This document shows positions 19,095 to 27,052 of a DNA stretch of 64,000 bases, piece by piece. A program made the position numbers and the translations under genes. The notes under the pieces were generated by a model that was given only the letters and a program-made list of their open reading frames with translations, was not told the DNA's origin and ran no database searches. This DNA is from Ferruginibacter lapsinanis (lineage in GTDB: Bacteria > Bacteroidota > Bacteroidia > Chitinophagales > Chitinophagaceae), in contig NZ_CP086063.1 of the NCBI RefSeq assembly GCF_020783315.1, positions 2,096,501 through 2,160,500 of the forward strand, given 5' to 3'. The stretch's first letter is position 1, and each line of letters opens with the position of its first letter.

Positions 19095-19499
19095 TTAATT
19101 CGTCGTTGCTGCTTTTTCTAACTGCTTTTTATCGTCTTTATATTTGCTTGGACATTTTAACAAAATTTCGCTGCATTCAAAAACCTCTCCCTGCATTTTG
19201 CCTTTTAAAACAATTCTTTCACTGTGCTCTAATTCAGTAGGTTTAGTATTGTGGTACACTACTTTGGTGCTGCCCCCCAAGCTGTCAACAGCTGTAAAAG
19301 ACAAATAATTGGGATTTTTTGCAGGGTCATAATCTAATGGAACTGATTTATCCAGTTTGGCAATAAGATGTACATATTTACCCTGTTTTTGTTTGGCAGA
19401 AGAAATAGTATCATAAGTAGAGAAGTCTGCAGAAAGCATTAAAAGTCCCCCGATGGCTATAGCAATCGCTACTAAAATGACAATATGTGTACGTTTCAT
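19095..19499 (-). CDS. ccmE: Cytochrome c maturation heme chaperone CcmE, CxxxY variant
   Basis: 134 residues from the ATG at 19499. An N-terminal anchor (about 5-22) is followed by an OB-fold with GKYVHLIAKLDKS and RIVLKGKMQGEVFEC. CcmE holds heme covalently and passes it to CcmF. The usual heme-binding motif HxxxY is replaced by CPSKY (Cys116-Tyr120); a second cysteine, Cys109, is nearby. CxxxY forms are known from some sulfate reducers and archaea. It heads the ccmE-ccmF run. Confidence 0.88.
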   Translation of the reverse strand: MKRTHIVILVAIAIAIGGLLMLSADFSTYDTISSAKQKQGKYVHLIAKLDKSVPLDYDPAKNPNYLSFTAVDSLGGSTKVVYHNTKPTELEHSERIVLKGKMQGEVFECSEILLKCPSKYKDDKKQLEKAATTN

Positions 19500-19604
19500 G
19501 ACCTGATTTATTTTTCGCTGCAAAGTTAGCTCAAAACAGTGTTAGAAAGAGATTTGTTGTACCTTTTTTACATTTATTATATTTGTATTTCTTTTACAGT
19601 ACTA

Positions 19605-20648
19605 ATGACAGATTTATCACTATTTGACCCTAATGCGGTAAGTAATCCCAATAATAATATATTTGGTTTACCCTTTACAAAAGAGGACGCTAAACTTATA
19701 ATCCTGCCTGTTCCCTGGGAGGTTACTGTAAGTCGCCATGAAGGCACAGCCAGAGCTCCTGAACATATCTTCCGATCCAGTCTGTTGGTAGAATTATTTG
19801 ATCCGACATTGAAAGATAAATGGCGTAAAGGCTACTACATGCCATCCCCGGATAAAAAGATATTACTCAAAAGTGATTATTTGAGAAAAGAGGCCGAACT
19901 CTACATTAACTACATTACAGACGGAGGTGTATTGCTGGAGAATAAATTCATGTGTAAAACCATCAAAGAGATCAACGCAGGTAGTTTGATGTTAAATAAC
20001 TGGGTGTATGAAAATACGAATGACCTGTTTGCACAGGATAAATTAGTAGGCATACTTGGTGGTGATCTCAGTACCTCATTGGGATATTATAAAGCGCTTG
20101 CAGGGAAACATGGCGGTTTTGGTATTTTGCAAATAGATGCACATTGTTCTATGCGTAAGGCCTACGAAGGATTTATGTATTCTCATGCATCAGCGATGTA
20201 CAATGCATTGGAAGAAATTTCAGACATCAATAAAATTGTACAGGTGGGCATCAGAGATTTTTGCGAAGCTGAGTGGGATTATATTGCCAACAGTAATGGA
20301 AGAGTGACTACTTATTTAGATGTTTCTATAAAGAACAGAATTGCTGAAGGAGAAAGCTGGAAATCAATAGTGGATGAGATCGTTTCTTTTTTACCGGATA
20401 AAGTAGTACTTTCTTATGATATTGATGGGTTGGATCCAAAGCTTTGCCCTAACACAAGTACTCCGGTTTATGGCGGTTTTGAAGCAGCACAGATATTTTA
20501 TCTGTGTAATAGTGTGTTGAAAAGCGGCAGAAAAATCATTGGTTTTAATTTAAATGAGATCGGTATCAGCACTAACGAATGGGATGAGAAAGTGGGAGCA
20601 AGGGTTTTGTTTGATCTCTGCAATCTGTTGATGACAAGTAACGAGTAA
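19605..20648 (+). CDS. Arginase/agmatinase-fold (ureohydrolase) protein with incomplete metal site
   Basis: 347 residues from the ATG at 19605 (the frame is open from 19539). The ureohydrolase motifs are recognisable but altered: GGDLS at 152-156 instead of GGDHS, DAHCS at 178-182 instead of DAHxD, and SYDIDGLDP with Asp272 and Asp274 intact. Asp178, His180, Asp272 and Asp274, ligands of the second Mn ion, remain; the His and Asp normally bound to the first Mn are Leu155 and Ser182. It may use one metal, another metal, or not be a hydrolase. It starts a rightward run with a membrane protein and a radical SAM protein. Confidence 0.82.
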   Translation: MTDLSLFDPNAVSNPNNNIFGLPFTKEDAKLIILPVPWEVTVSRHEGTARAPEHIFRSSLLVELFDPTLKDKWRKGYYMPSPDKKILLKSDYLRKEAELYINYITDGGVLLENKFMCKTIKEINAGSLMLNNWVYENTNDLFAQDKLVGILGGDLSTSLGYYKALAGKHGGFGILQIDAHCSMRKAYEGFMYSHASAMYNALEEISDINKIVQVGIRDFCEAEWDYIANSNGRVTTYLDVSIKNRIAEGESWKSIVDEIVSFLPDKVVLSYDIDGLDPKLCPNTSTPVYGGFEAAQIFYLCNSVLKSGRKIIGFNLNEIGISTNEWDEKVGARVLFDLCNLLMTSNE

Positions 20649-20659
20649 ACATATTATCA

Positions 20660-21190
20660 GTGTATTCATTCCTTATCAAAACCAATAAAAGTAATGTAGA
20701 TATTGTGATCGTACGTGCAATCTTTGCAGTGGCAGCTACAGCAGCTTTTGTTCAATCGCAGGAATATGGTATTCTCGGAATAATAGCAGGGGCGTTGTTG
20801 ATTGCGGTTTCAATTTTTGTGAATGCTATCAGGAAGAAACTACAGATCACAGCATTCATTTTATTGATCATTGGTATTGTGTTACTTTGTTTCATAACTC
20901 AATCACCTTATTTTGCTTTAGTGTTAGTACTGCATTGGTTGTTAGAAAGATTTTTGCACAAAGAAACAAGAGTTGATATAGATAGCAGCGGTATAAGGTT
21001 TATTAAACCTTTAAATGAAAAAGTATTTAGCTGGAAGGATATTCAACATGTAGTGTTGAAAGATGGATTATTGACGATCGATTATACAAACAATCATTTT
21101 TCACAATCAGAAGTCAATAGCATAGGTGTTGATTTAGATGAGAGGGCTTTTAATCAATTCTGCTCAACGCAATTACAAACCAGGCTGTAG
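20660..21190 (+). CDS. Membrane protein of unknown function
   Basis: 176 residues starting at a GTG at 20660, 11 bp after the previous stop; no upstream ATG is available. Four hydrophobic segments cover roughly 18-105, followed by a soluble C-terminal domain of about 70 residues (RVDIDSSGIRFIKPLNEKVF, then SWKDI) that reads like a small PH-like or YcxB-like beta domain. I cannot name the family. Tight spacing to its neighbours suggests the same transcript as the arginase-fold and radical SAM genes. Confidence 0.65.
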   Translation: MYSFLIKTNKSNVDIVIVRAIFAVAATAAFVQSQEYGILGIIAGALLIAVSIFVNAIRKKLQITAFILLIIGIVLLCFITQSPYFALVLVLHWLLERFLHKETRVDIDSSGIRFIKPLNEKVFSWKDIQHVVLKDGLLTIDYTNNHFSQSEVNSIGVDLDERAFNQFCSTQLQTRL

Positions 21191-21215
21191 ATTACAGTAA
21201 ACATATTCATAAATT

Positions 21216-22514
21216 ATGATAGTAACAGAATCACCATACATACTTTACTCGGACGGCGAAGGAAATATTTTCGAAGATACTTCCCTGTATGTAACAGGAC
21301 GCACTGGTTGGGATGCATTGCCTATCCCTGTTGATGAATGGATAGATCTGCCAGATGGAGGTAATTTGTATGAATTGCCTGGCAGAAGAGGGATCGGTAT
21401 TGACGTAGAGACGGGAGAGATGCGTTTGTGTGAAAAAGGCTGGGCAGTGGCGGCTTTCATTCCGCCGGCACATACCGGTTTATATATGGCTGCTTATGAA
21501 ACCAGTGAGGATGCGCCTACACTGCCTTTGTTTTGTTATACTGCTACGGGATGGTTAGATGGAAAGTTTTATGTGCCTGCTGTAAGAATTGAACAGGATA
21601 TCAGGCAAGAGTGTGCCGGATATGATGATGAAAAAATTGAGACGGGAACCGAGCATTTATTAAAGACCTATCCGCATAACAGATTGGTGAAGCATTTAAT
21701 GGAAAACTGTTGCATGACCTATACCTGCCCAGCTGCAAGAAATCTGGCTTTAGGCAGATGGGAGTGCCCGGTGCCTTCATCTCCTGCATGTAATGCCAAC
21801 TGTATCGGCTGTATCAGTTTTCAGCCGCAGGATGAAACAATTGTGAGTACACAAGATAGACTAACGTTTAGGCCTACCCCGGAAGAGATCGTAGAGTTTA
21901 CTGTGCCTCATTTGGAAACGGCGCCTTTTCCGCTGATCAGCTTTGGCCAGGGTTGTGAAGGAGAGCCTTTGTTGATGTGGGAAACCATCAGAGACAGTAT
22001 TATAGAAATAAGAAAACATACATCGAAAGGAAGCATCAATATAAATACCAATGGCAGTAAACCCGATGCAGTAAAAGCATTGTGTGAAGCAGGATTGAAT
22101 AGCATGAGGGTGAGTTTGAATTCTGCAAGGGAACATATTTATACTCCGTACTATCGTCCGAATAATTATGTATTTGCTGATCTGATAGAAAGTCTGAAGG
22201 TTGTCAGAAGTTATGGCGGCTGGACCAGTCTAAATTATTTTGTTTTTCCTGGTATGACTGATAGTGTTGAAGAGTATGAAGCGCTGCGTAAACTTATCAG
22301 AGAAACAGATCTGTGTATGATCCAATGGCGCAATTTTAATATTGATCCTGATTGGTATCTGGGTAAGATTGGCGTAACAGAAACGGGAGAGTGCATGGGC
22401 GTAAAACAATTTATGGAACTGATACACGAAGAGTTCCCTGATGTAAAATTTGGTTATTTTAATCCATCTATAGAAAGGATCAAAGGAAATTTCGAAACGG
22501 ACTTTGCTCATTAG
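21216..22514 (+). CDS. Radical SAM protein
   Basis: 432 residues. The radical SAM cluster motif CNANCIGC (Cys192, Cys196, Cys199) binds the 4Fe-4S cluster, and FGQGCEGEPLL and NINTNGSKPDAVKALCEAGL follow as expected in the barrel. The N-terminal ~170 residues are an extra domain, ending in a cysteine-rich stretch, HLMENCCMTYTCPAARN, that could hold another cluster. The substrate is unknown. It lies 25 bp behind a membrane-protein gene. Confidence 0.85.
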   Translation: MIVTESPYILYSDGEGNIFEDTSLYVTGRTGWDALPIPVDEWIDLPDGGNLYELPGRRGIGIDVETGEMRLCEKGWAVAAFIPPAHTGLYMAAYETSEDAPTLPLFCYTATGWLDGKFYVPAVRIEQDIRQECAGYDDEKIETGTEHLLKTYPHNRLVKHLMENCCMTYTCPAARNLALGRWECPVPSSPACNANCIGCISFQPQDETIVSTQDRLTFRPTPEEIVEFTVPHLETAPFPLISFGQGCEGEPLLMWETIRDSIIEIRKHTSKGSININTNGSKPDAVKALCEAGLNSMRVSLNSAREHIYTPYYRPNNYVFADLIESLKVVRSYGGWTSLNYFVFPGMTDSVEEYEALRKLIRETDLCMIQWRNFNIDPDWYLGKIGVTETGECMGVKQFMELIHEEFPDVKFGYFNPSIERIKGNFETDFAH

Positions 22515-22581
22515 TCTGATCCTCAATGATCTTAATCAGTTTCTCAATGGATAAAACTTTCTACATTTGAGGCAACATTTT

Positions 22582-23721
22582 ATGATGCCACCATCTATAC
22601 TTAATGCAAATCAACTAACTGGCTGGTTGATAAGGATCACTTGTTTATTCTGGCTTATAGCCAAAATAATTTGTTGTCGTTTATGGTTATCAGATAGATT
22701 GTTTCCACTTGTTCCTGCTTTTGACTTTTTAGTGGCCCCTTCCTTAGTGCACTGGTCCCTGTTTATATTATCGCTGATATGCTTATTCTTGTTATTGTTC
22801 TTTCCTGATAAAAAGGTATTTCAAATCGGTATTATAGTTTTTGAGGTACTGAGTTGTATTCTTGATCAAAATCGCTGGCAACCCTGGGAGTACCAATACA
22901 TATTTACAATACTGATCGTCTTATTAAATCGAAAAAACGAAAAGCATATTATTTCACTGATGATTTTTTTGCTGGCAGCAGTATATTTTTATAGTGGTGT
23001 CGGGAAATTAAATCCAATGTTCATACGATCTATATGGTGTAATTTACTGCTGTCAAAAACTTTTGGGGTAAGCAATGCTGTCATATATCAGGCAAATGTT
23101 TATTATTCCGGGTATTTATTGGGGATGATAGAAGTTGCTTTAGGTATAGGGTTGTTGATTAAACGTTTTCGAAAAGTCTCTTTGATATTGCTGATTGTAA
23201 TGCATATTATCATATTGGGTGTTTTTGGTCCTGTCGGATTAAATTATGATCATATAATATGGCCTTGGAATTTATCAATGCTTGGGTATCTCATATTCTT
23301 CACTGTTAAAAATAACAACATTGAATTCATTACAGCTCCATTAAAATTATACAGAAATATACCGATGGTGATACTTCTAGGTGTTATGCCCATATTTAGT
23401 TTGTTTGGAAGATGGGATTTCTTTTTATCTTTTAGTTTATTTAGCAGTCGGCCTACAGATATGTATATCTGTATGAAGAGGGATATAAATAATCCTTTGA
23501 ATCAATATTGTGATACCTCACAAACACCTTGTGATAAAGAATCTCTTTTGATAAATGTTCGCAAATGGGCATTTAAAGAAATGTATGCGCCAGCATATCC
23601 TCAAACACGAGTATATGAAAAAATAAAAAACAAATTACAGTATCAGTTTCCCAATATGCAGGCTACTTATTTTATTTACATTTATCGGAATGGGAAAAAA
23701 GTAAAAGAGGAGATGAAGTAA
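22582..23721 (+). CDS. HTTM-like multi-pass membrane protein
   Basis: 380 residues from the ATG at 22582; a TTG at 22567 is an alternative. About nine membrane segments, with motifs FYSGVGKLNP, SGYLLGMIEVALGIGLL and LNYDHIIWPWNLSMLGYL. These resemble the HTTM group, which includes vitamin K-dependent carboxylase-like and DoxX-related proteins. A short periplasmic C-terminal tail contains Cys residues (YCDTSQTPCDKE). The function is not known. Confidence 0.6.
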   Translation: MMPPSILNANQLTGWLIRITCLFWLIAKIICCRLWLSDRLFPLVPAFDFLVAPSLVHWSLFILSLICLFLLLFFPDKKVFQIGIIVFEVLSCILDQNRWQPWEYQYIFTILIVLLNRKNEKHIISLMIFLLAAVYFYSGVGKLNPMFIRSIWCNLLLSKTFGVSNAVIYQANVYYSGYLLGMIEVALGIGLLIKRFRKVSLILLIVMHIIILGVFGPVGLNYDHIIWPWNLSMLGYLIFFTVKNNNIEFITAPLKLYRNIPMVILLGVMPIFSLFGRWDFFLSFSLFSSRPTDMYICMKRDINNPLNQYCDTSQTPCDKESLLINVRKWAFKEMYAPAYPQTRVYEKIKNKLQYQFPNMQATYFIYIYRNGKKVKEEMK

Positions 23722-23788
23722 AAAATTCACAGAGCAATCACAAAGAACACCCGGAAGATTTTTAAATACAATGTGCTCTCTTATAAAA

Positions 23789-25342
23789 CTATTTATATTC
23801 TCCGAATACTTTTCTCAACTCATCAGCAATTTCTCCAAGGGTGCAATAATTTTCCACCGCATCAATTACCAATGGCATCAGGTTAGTAGTAGAGTTTGCT
23901 GCATCTCTTATTGCTGATAAACAGGCATTGACTTTTTCGCTATTACGTTTCGCTTTTAATGCTTTTAATTTGTCCGATTGTACCAAACGTATACTGTCAT
24001 CAATTTTAAAACCCGGAACTTTATTCTCTTCGTTAATCTGAAACTTATTTACGCCAACAATTATTTTTTCGCCACATTCAATTTGCCGTTGATACTCATA
24101 AGCGCTTTTGGCAATTTCGTTCTGAATAAAGTGTTGTTCAATGGCGCTTACACTGCCACCCATGGCATCGATCTTTTCAATCAATTTCCATGCTTCCTTT
24201 TCTACTTCATTGGTAAGCGTTTCTACGAAATAACTGCCTGCCAATGGGTCGACTGTATCGGGAGCACCACTTTCAAATGCTACGATCTGTTGTGTACGTA
24301 ACGCAATTCTTGCTGCTTCTTCTGTTGGCAGACTCAGTGCTTCATCATATCCATTGGTATGTAAACTTTGTGTGCCGCCCAATACGGCTGCTAATGTTTG
24401 TATAGTTACTCTTGCAACATTGTTTAATGGTTGCTGTGCAGTAAGTGTGGCGCCGCCTGTTTGTGCATGAAAACGAAGCATCATCGATTTGGCATCGCTA
24501 GCACCAAGGTCTTTCATTATTTTTGCCCACATTCTTCTGGCGGCTCTGAATTTGGCTATTTCTTCAAATAAATTATTGTGAGCATTAAAAAAGAAAGAGA
24601 GACGTTTGCCAAAAACATTTATATTCATTCCTTTGTCAAGAGCAGCTTGCACATATGCTTTTCCGTTAGCTAGTGTAAAAGCGATTTCCTGTACGGCAGT
24701 ACTACCTGCTTCCCTGATATGATACCCAGAAATGGAAATAGTATTCCATTTTGGCAGATCTTTGGCACACCATTCAAATACATCTGTGATAATACGCATA
24801 GATGCTTTAGGTGGATAGATATAAGTGCCCCTTGCTGCATATTCTTTTAAAATATCATTCTGTATAGTGCCGTTTATCTTGTTAAGATCGGCACCCTGTT
24901 TTTTTGCTAACGCAACATATAATGCCAATAAGATAAATCCTGTGGCATTGATGGTCATTGATGTAGAAACATTCTCTAACTGGATCCCTTCAAAAAGTCG
25001 CTCCATATCTTCGATAGAATCAATTGCCACACCAACCTTACCCACTTCGCCATCAGACAACTCATGGTCGCTATCATATCCTATTTGAGTTGGTAAATCA
25101 AATGCTACACTTAAGCCACTAACGCCCTGAGATAATAAATAATGATACCGTTTATTGCTTTCCTCTGCTGTGCTGAATCCTGCATATTGGCGCATGGTCC
25201 AGAGTTTACCTCTGTACATATCCTGTTGTATACCTCTTGTGAAAGGAAACTCACCGGGTTTTTCAATTGCCGAAGGAGCTGTAGTATAAACTTCCTTTAT
25301 CTCAATCCCCGAATCAGTAAATATTTTTTTTTCTTCACTCAT
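23789..25342 (-). CDS. Methylmalonyl-CoA mutase family large subunit without B12-binding domain
   Basis: 517 residues matching the barrel domain of acyl-CoA mutases: [70 protein letters not shown] and [15 protein letters not shown]. The Tyr in RQYAGFS and the Arg in ASMRII are compatible with methylmalonyl-CoA as substrate rather than isobutyryl-CoA. The protein stops before a cobalamin-binding domain (DxHxxG), so a separate B12 subunit is needed and is not in the window. It follows a small gene across a 37-bp repeat-like spacer. Confidence 0.85.
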   Translation of the reverse strand: MSEEKKIFTDSGIEIKEVYTTAPSAIEKPGEFPFTRGIQQDMYRGKLWTMRQYAGFSTAEESNKRYHYLLSQGVSGLSVAFDLPTQIGYDSDHELSDGEVGKVGVAIDSIEDMERLFEGIQLENVSTSMTINATGFILLALYVALAKKQGADLNKINGTIQNDILKEYAARGTYIYPPKASMRIITDVFEWCAKDLPKWNTISISGYHIREAGSTAVQEIAFTLANGKAYVQAALDKGMNINVFGKRLSFFFNAHNNLFEEIAKFRAARRMWAKIMKDLGASDAKSMMLRFHAQTGGATLTAQQPLNNVARVTIQTLAAVLGGTQSLHTNGYDEALSLPTEEAARIALRTQQIVAFESGAPDTVDPLAGSYFVETLTNEVEKEAWKLIEKIDAMGGSVSAIEQHFIQNEIAKSAYEYQRQIECGEKIIVGVNKFQINEENKVPGFKIDDSIRLVQSDKLKALKAKRNSEKVNACLSAIRDAANSTTNLMPLVIDAVENYCTLGEIADELRKVFGEYK

Positions 25343-25379
25343 AGATTACAGTTGTCTGTCGTCTGTTGTCGGAGGTCAA
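25343..25379. repeat. Short stutter repeat (GTCTGTC words) upstream of the mutase gene
   Basis: TTGTCTGTCGTCTGTTGTCGG fills the 37-bp spacer and abuts both the mutase start codon and the stop of the upstream gene. It is short, so the case is weaker than at the other loci. Confidence 0.35.
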
Positions 25380-25895
25380 TTATATAATTTTTTTTACTTC
25401 GAATTGTATGGCATCTAAAACAATTGAACTTAATTCTGCATTAGTACCACTGGAATATTCGAGGATCAATTTGCTTAATTCTACAGCAGGGGCTTGTGGC
25501 GGCAAAGCGGTAGCCAACTGATTGATGATATAAATATTTTGCTCTTTTAAATTGGTTACAGCCTTCCACACTTCGGGGTTTACATAAATTTGCTGTGTGA
25601 TATTATGTTCGTATTCTTCCCTGATGGATTGTGTTAATCCGGCTTTTAACTCTTCTGCGGTATATCCGGCAGCATGCATTCTTGTTACCAGGTTTTTTAA
25701 TGTTATCCTGTCTGTCAATAAAGAAAGACGTTCGTAGGCCTGTAAAGGTAAAAGGCTGTTATTTGCCGCAGGTTGTTTGGCTTTCAACTCTCTTCTGATC
25801 GTTTTTAATTCCATCAATAGATAAACGATCATGCCAATTATAAATACTATGGCAATACCTGTAACTTCCTGAAAACTAACTTCAAATAAAAGCAT
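25380..25895 (-). CDS. Membrane-anchored protein of unknown function
   Basis: 171 residues: one membrane segment (about 10-30), then a soluble, mostly helical domain containing LPLQAYERLSLLTDRITLKN and EEYEHNITQQIYVNPEVW. I recall such short anchored proteins as conserved hypotheticals of Bacteroidota, but I cannot name a function. Its stop codon lies 37 bp upstream of the mutase start, so they are probably co-transcribed. Confidence 0.65.
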   Translation of the reverse strand: MLLFEVSFQEVTGIAIVFIIGMIVYLLMELKTIRRELKAKQPAANNSLLPLQAYERLSLLTDRITLKNLVTRMHAAGYTAEELKAGLTQSIREEYEHNITQQIYVNPEVWKAVTNLKEQNIYIINQLATALPPQAPAVELSKLILEYSSGTNAELSSIVLDAIQFEVKKII

Positions 25896-26048
25896 AACTG
25901 TTTTTTACAAAAATAAGGTTATTAATCGTTTAGAAATAAAGCTGAAGGCAGAAGTTTGAGTTGCGCTATATAGAAGGGGGTAGGCTTTTGTGTGTTAAAA
26001 TTTCCTGCTTTCGAAAAAGACCGGTAGCAGAATGGCAGTAAATTATTT

Positions 26049-26056
26049 TACCTTTG
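26049..26056 (+). promoter_or_regulatory. -7 promoter element TACCTTTG of the HesB/IscA gene
   Basis: A perfect match to TAnnTTTG, 19 nt before the start codon at 26076. No obvious TTTG is found at -33. Confidence 0.6.
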
Positions 26057-26075
26057 CATTATAAATCAAGAGAGT

Positions 26076-26423
26076 ATGGAAACATTAACAGCAACAGTTC
26101 CGGTAAGTTTTACTGCCAGTGCAGTAAACGAGATCAAACGTTTGATGAGTGAAGAGGGGTTTGATGTCAAAAATCTTTTACGTGTAGGTGTAAAAGGAGG
26201 AGGGTGTAGCGGTATGACCTATGTATTGGGATTTGATGTTCCTACAGAAAAAGACCAGCAATTTGAAATAGAAGGAATACCATGTATTATGGAAAAATCT
26301 CATGGTATTTATTTAACCGGGATGGAGGTTGATTGGCAAGGTGGATTAAATTCACGAGGATTTACATTTAATAACCCGAATGCAAGTAAGACTTGCGGAT
26401 GTGGGACTTCTTTTGCAGTATAA
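26076..26423 (+). CDS. HesB/IscA family iron-sulfur cluster assembly protein
   Basis: 115 residues. The three cluster-binding cysteines are present, Cys44 in KGGGCSGM and Cys107 and Cys109 in KTCGCGTSF. A-type carriers take Fe-S clusters from the assembly scaffold and deliver them to apoproteins. Length and motif spacing are normal for the family. It has its own promoter box and terminator, so it is monocistronic. Confidence 0.93.
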   Translation: METLTATVPVSFTASAVNEIKRLMSEEGFDVKNLLRVGVKGGGCSGMTYVLGFDVPTEKDQQFEIEGIPCIMEKSHGIYLTGMEVDWQGGLNSRGFTFNNPNASKTCGCGTSFAV

Positions 26424-26446
26424 TGTAGAGTAAAAATGTATGATAT

Positions 26447-26481
26447 ACCGCCTGTAAAATTTTCTTTCAGGCGGTTTTTTA
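26447..26481 (+). terminator. Terminator after the HesB/IscA gene
   Basis: Stem ACCGCCTG (26447-26454) with CAGGCGGT (26468-26475), followed by a T run. Confidence 0.85.
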
Positions 26482-26630
26482 TTGCCTTTATTAATGGTTT
26501 GAGAGGTGTGGATGGATTGGGTCGGTTGTTAATAATTGTTAATCATATATTCATTAACGAATGGCTAACCAATCGAAATGTTTTTTCCGATTAGCTTCAT
26601 ACTACATTTTTAACCATAAAAAATATAGTC

Positions 26631-26942
26631 ATGAAAAAAGTTTTTATTGCCATGTGCATGTTCTTAGGTTTGGGTAGCATAGCGGTTGCTCAAAAAACAC
26701 CTGCAGCAGCTAAACCCACCAGTTCAAAACTGGTTAAAGGAGATGCGACGTCTGCTAAAGTGCTTAAAATTAAAAAAACTGAAACGCCTAAAAAGGCTCC
26801 CTTGACAAAAGCTGATGGAACTCCGGATATGAGGTTTAAGCAAAACAAGAATCAGGCAGCAGCAGCACCTGTTGGACCCAAGAAAAAGAATGGAACTCCT
26901 GACAAGCGTTATAAGGTAAATAAAGAAAAAACAAAAAGTTAA
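26631..26942 (+). CDS. Small secreted lysine-rich protein with two GTPDxR repeats
   Basis: 103 residues with a clear signal peptide (MKKVFIAMCMFLGLGSIAVAQ). The mature part is very basic (Lys, Ala, Pro rich) and seems disordered. It holds two copies of a 13-residue motif, ADGTPDMRFKQNK and KNGTPDKRYKVNK, about 30 residues apart. I know no function for this motif. It is monocistronic, followed by a terminator at 26965. It is likely exported to the periplasm, where a positively charged peptide could bind acidic polymers; this is only inference. Confidence 0.75.
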   Translation: MKKVFIAMCMFLGLGSIAVAQKTPAAAKPTSSKLVKGDATSAKVLKIKKTETPKKAPLTKADGTPDMRFKQNKNQAAAAPVGPKKKNGTPDKRYKVNKEKTKS

Positions 26943-26964
26943 GTATAGGTATAAGGTGGTTTAA

Positions 26965-26995
26965 AAAAGCTCCGTAATTATTTACGGGGCTTTTT
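26965..26995 (+). terminator. Terminator after the small secreted protein gene
   Basis: Stem AAAAGCTCCGTAA with TTTACGGGGCTTTT around TTA, then T-rich sequence. One G:U pair. Confidence 0.85.
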
Positions 26996-27005
26996 ATTTA
27001 AATAA

Positions 27006-27034
27006 AAAACCCGTTAGTTCAACTAACGGGTTTT
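27006..27034 (-). terminator. Terminator after secDF
   Basis: A perfect 14-bp stem, 27006-27019 with 27021-27034, flanked by A and T runs, 19 bp beyond the secDF stop codon on the leftward strand. Confidence 0.85.
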
Positions 27035-27052
27035 AAAATATCAGGAATTTTT

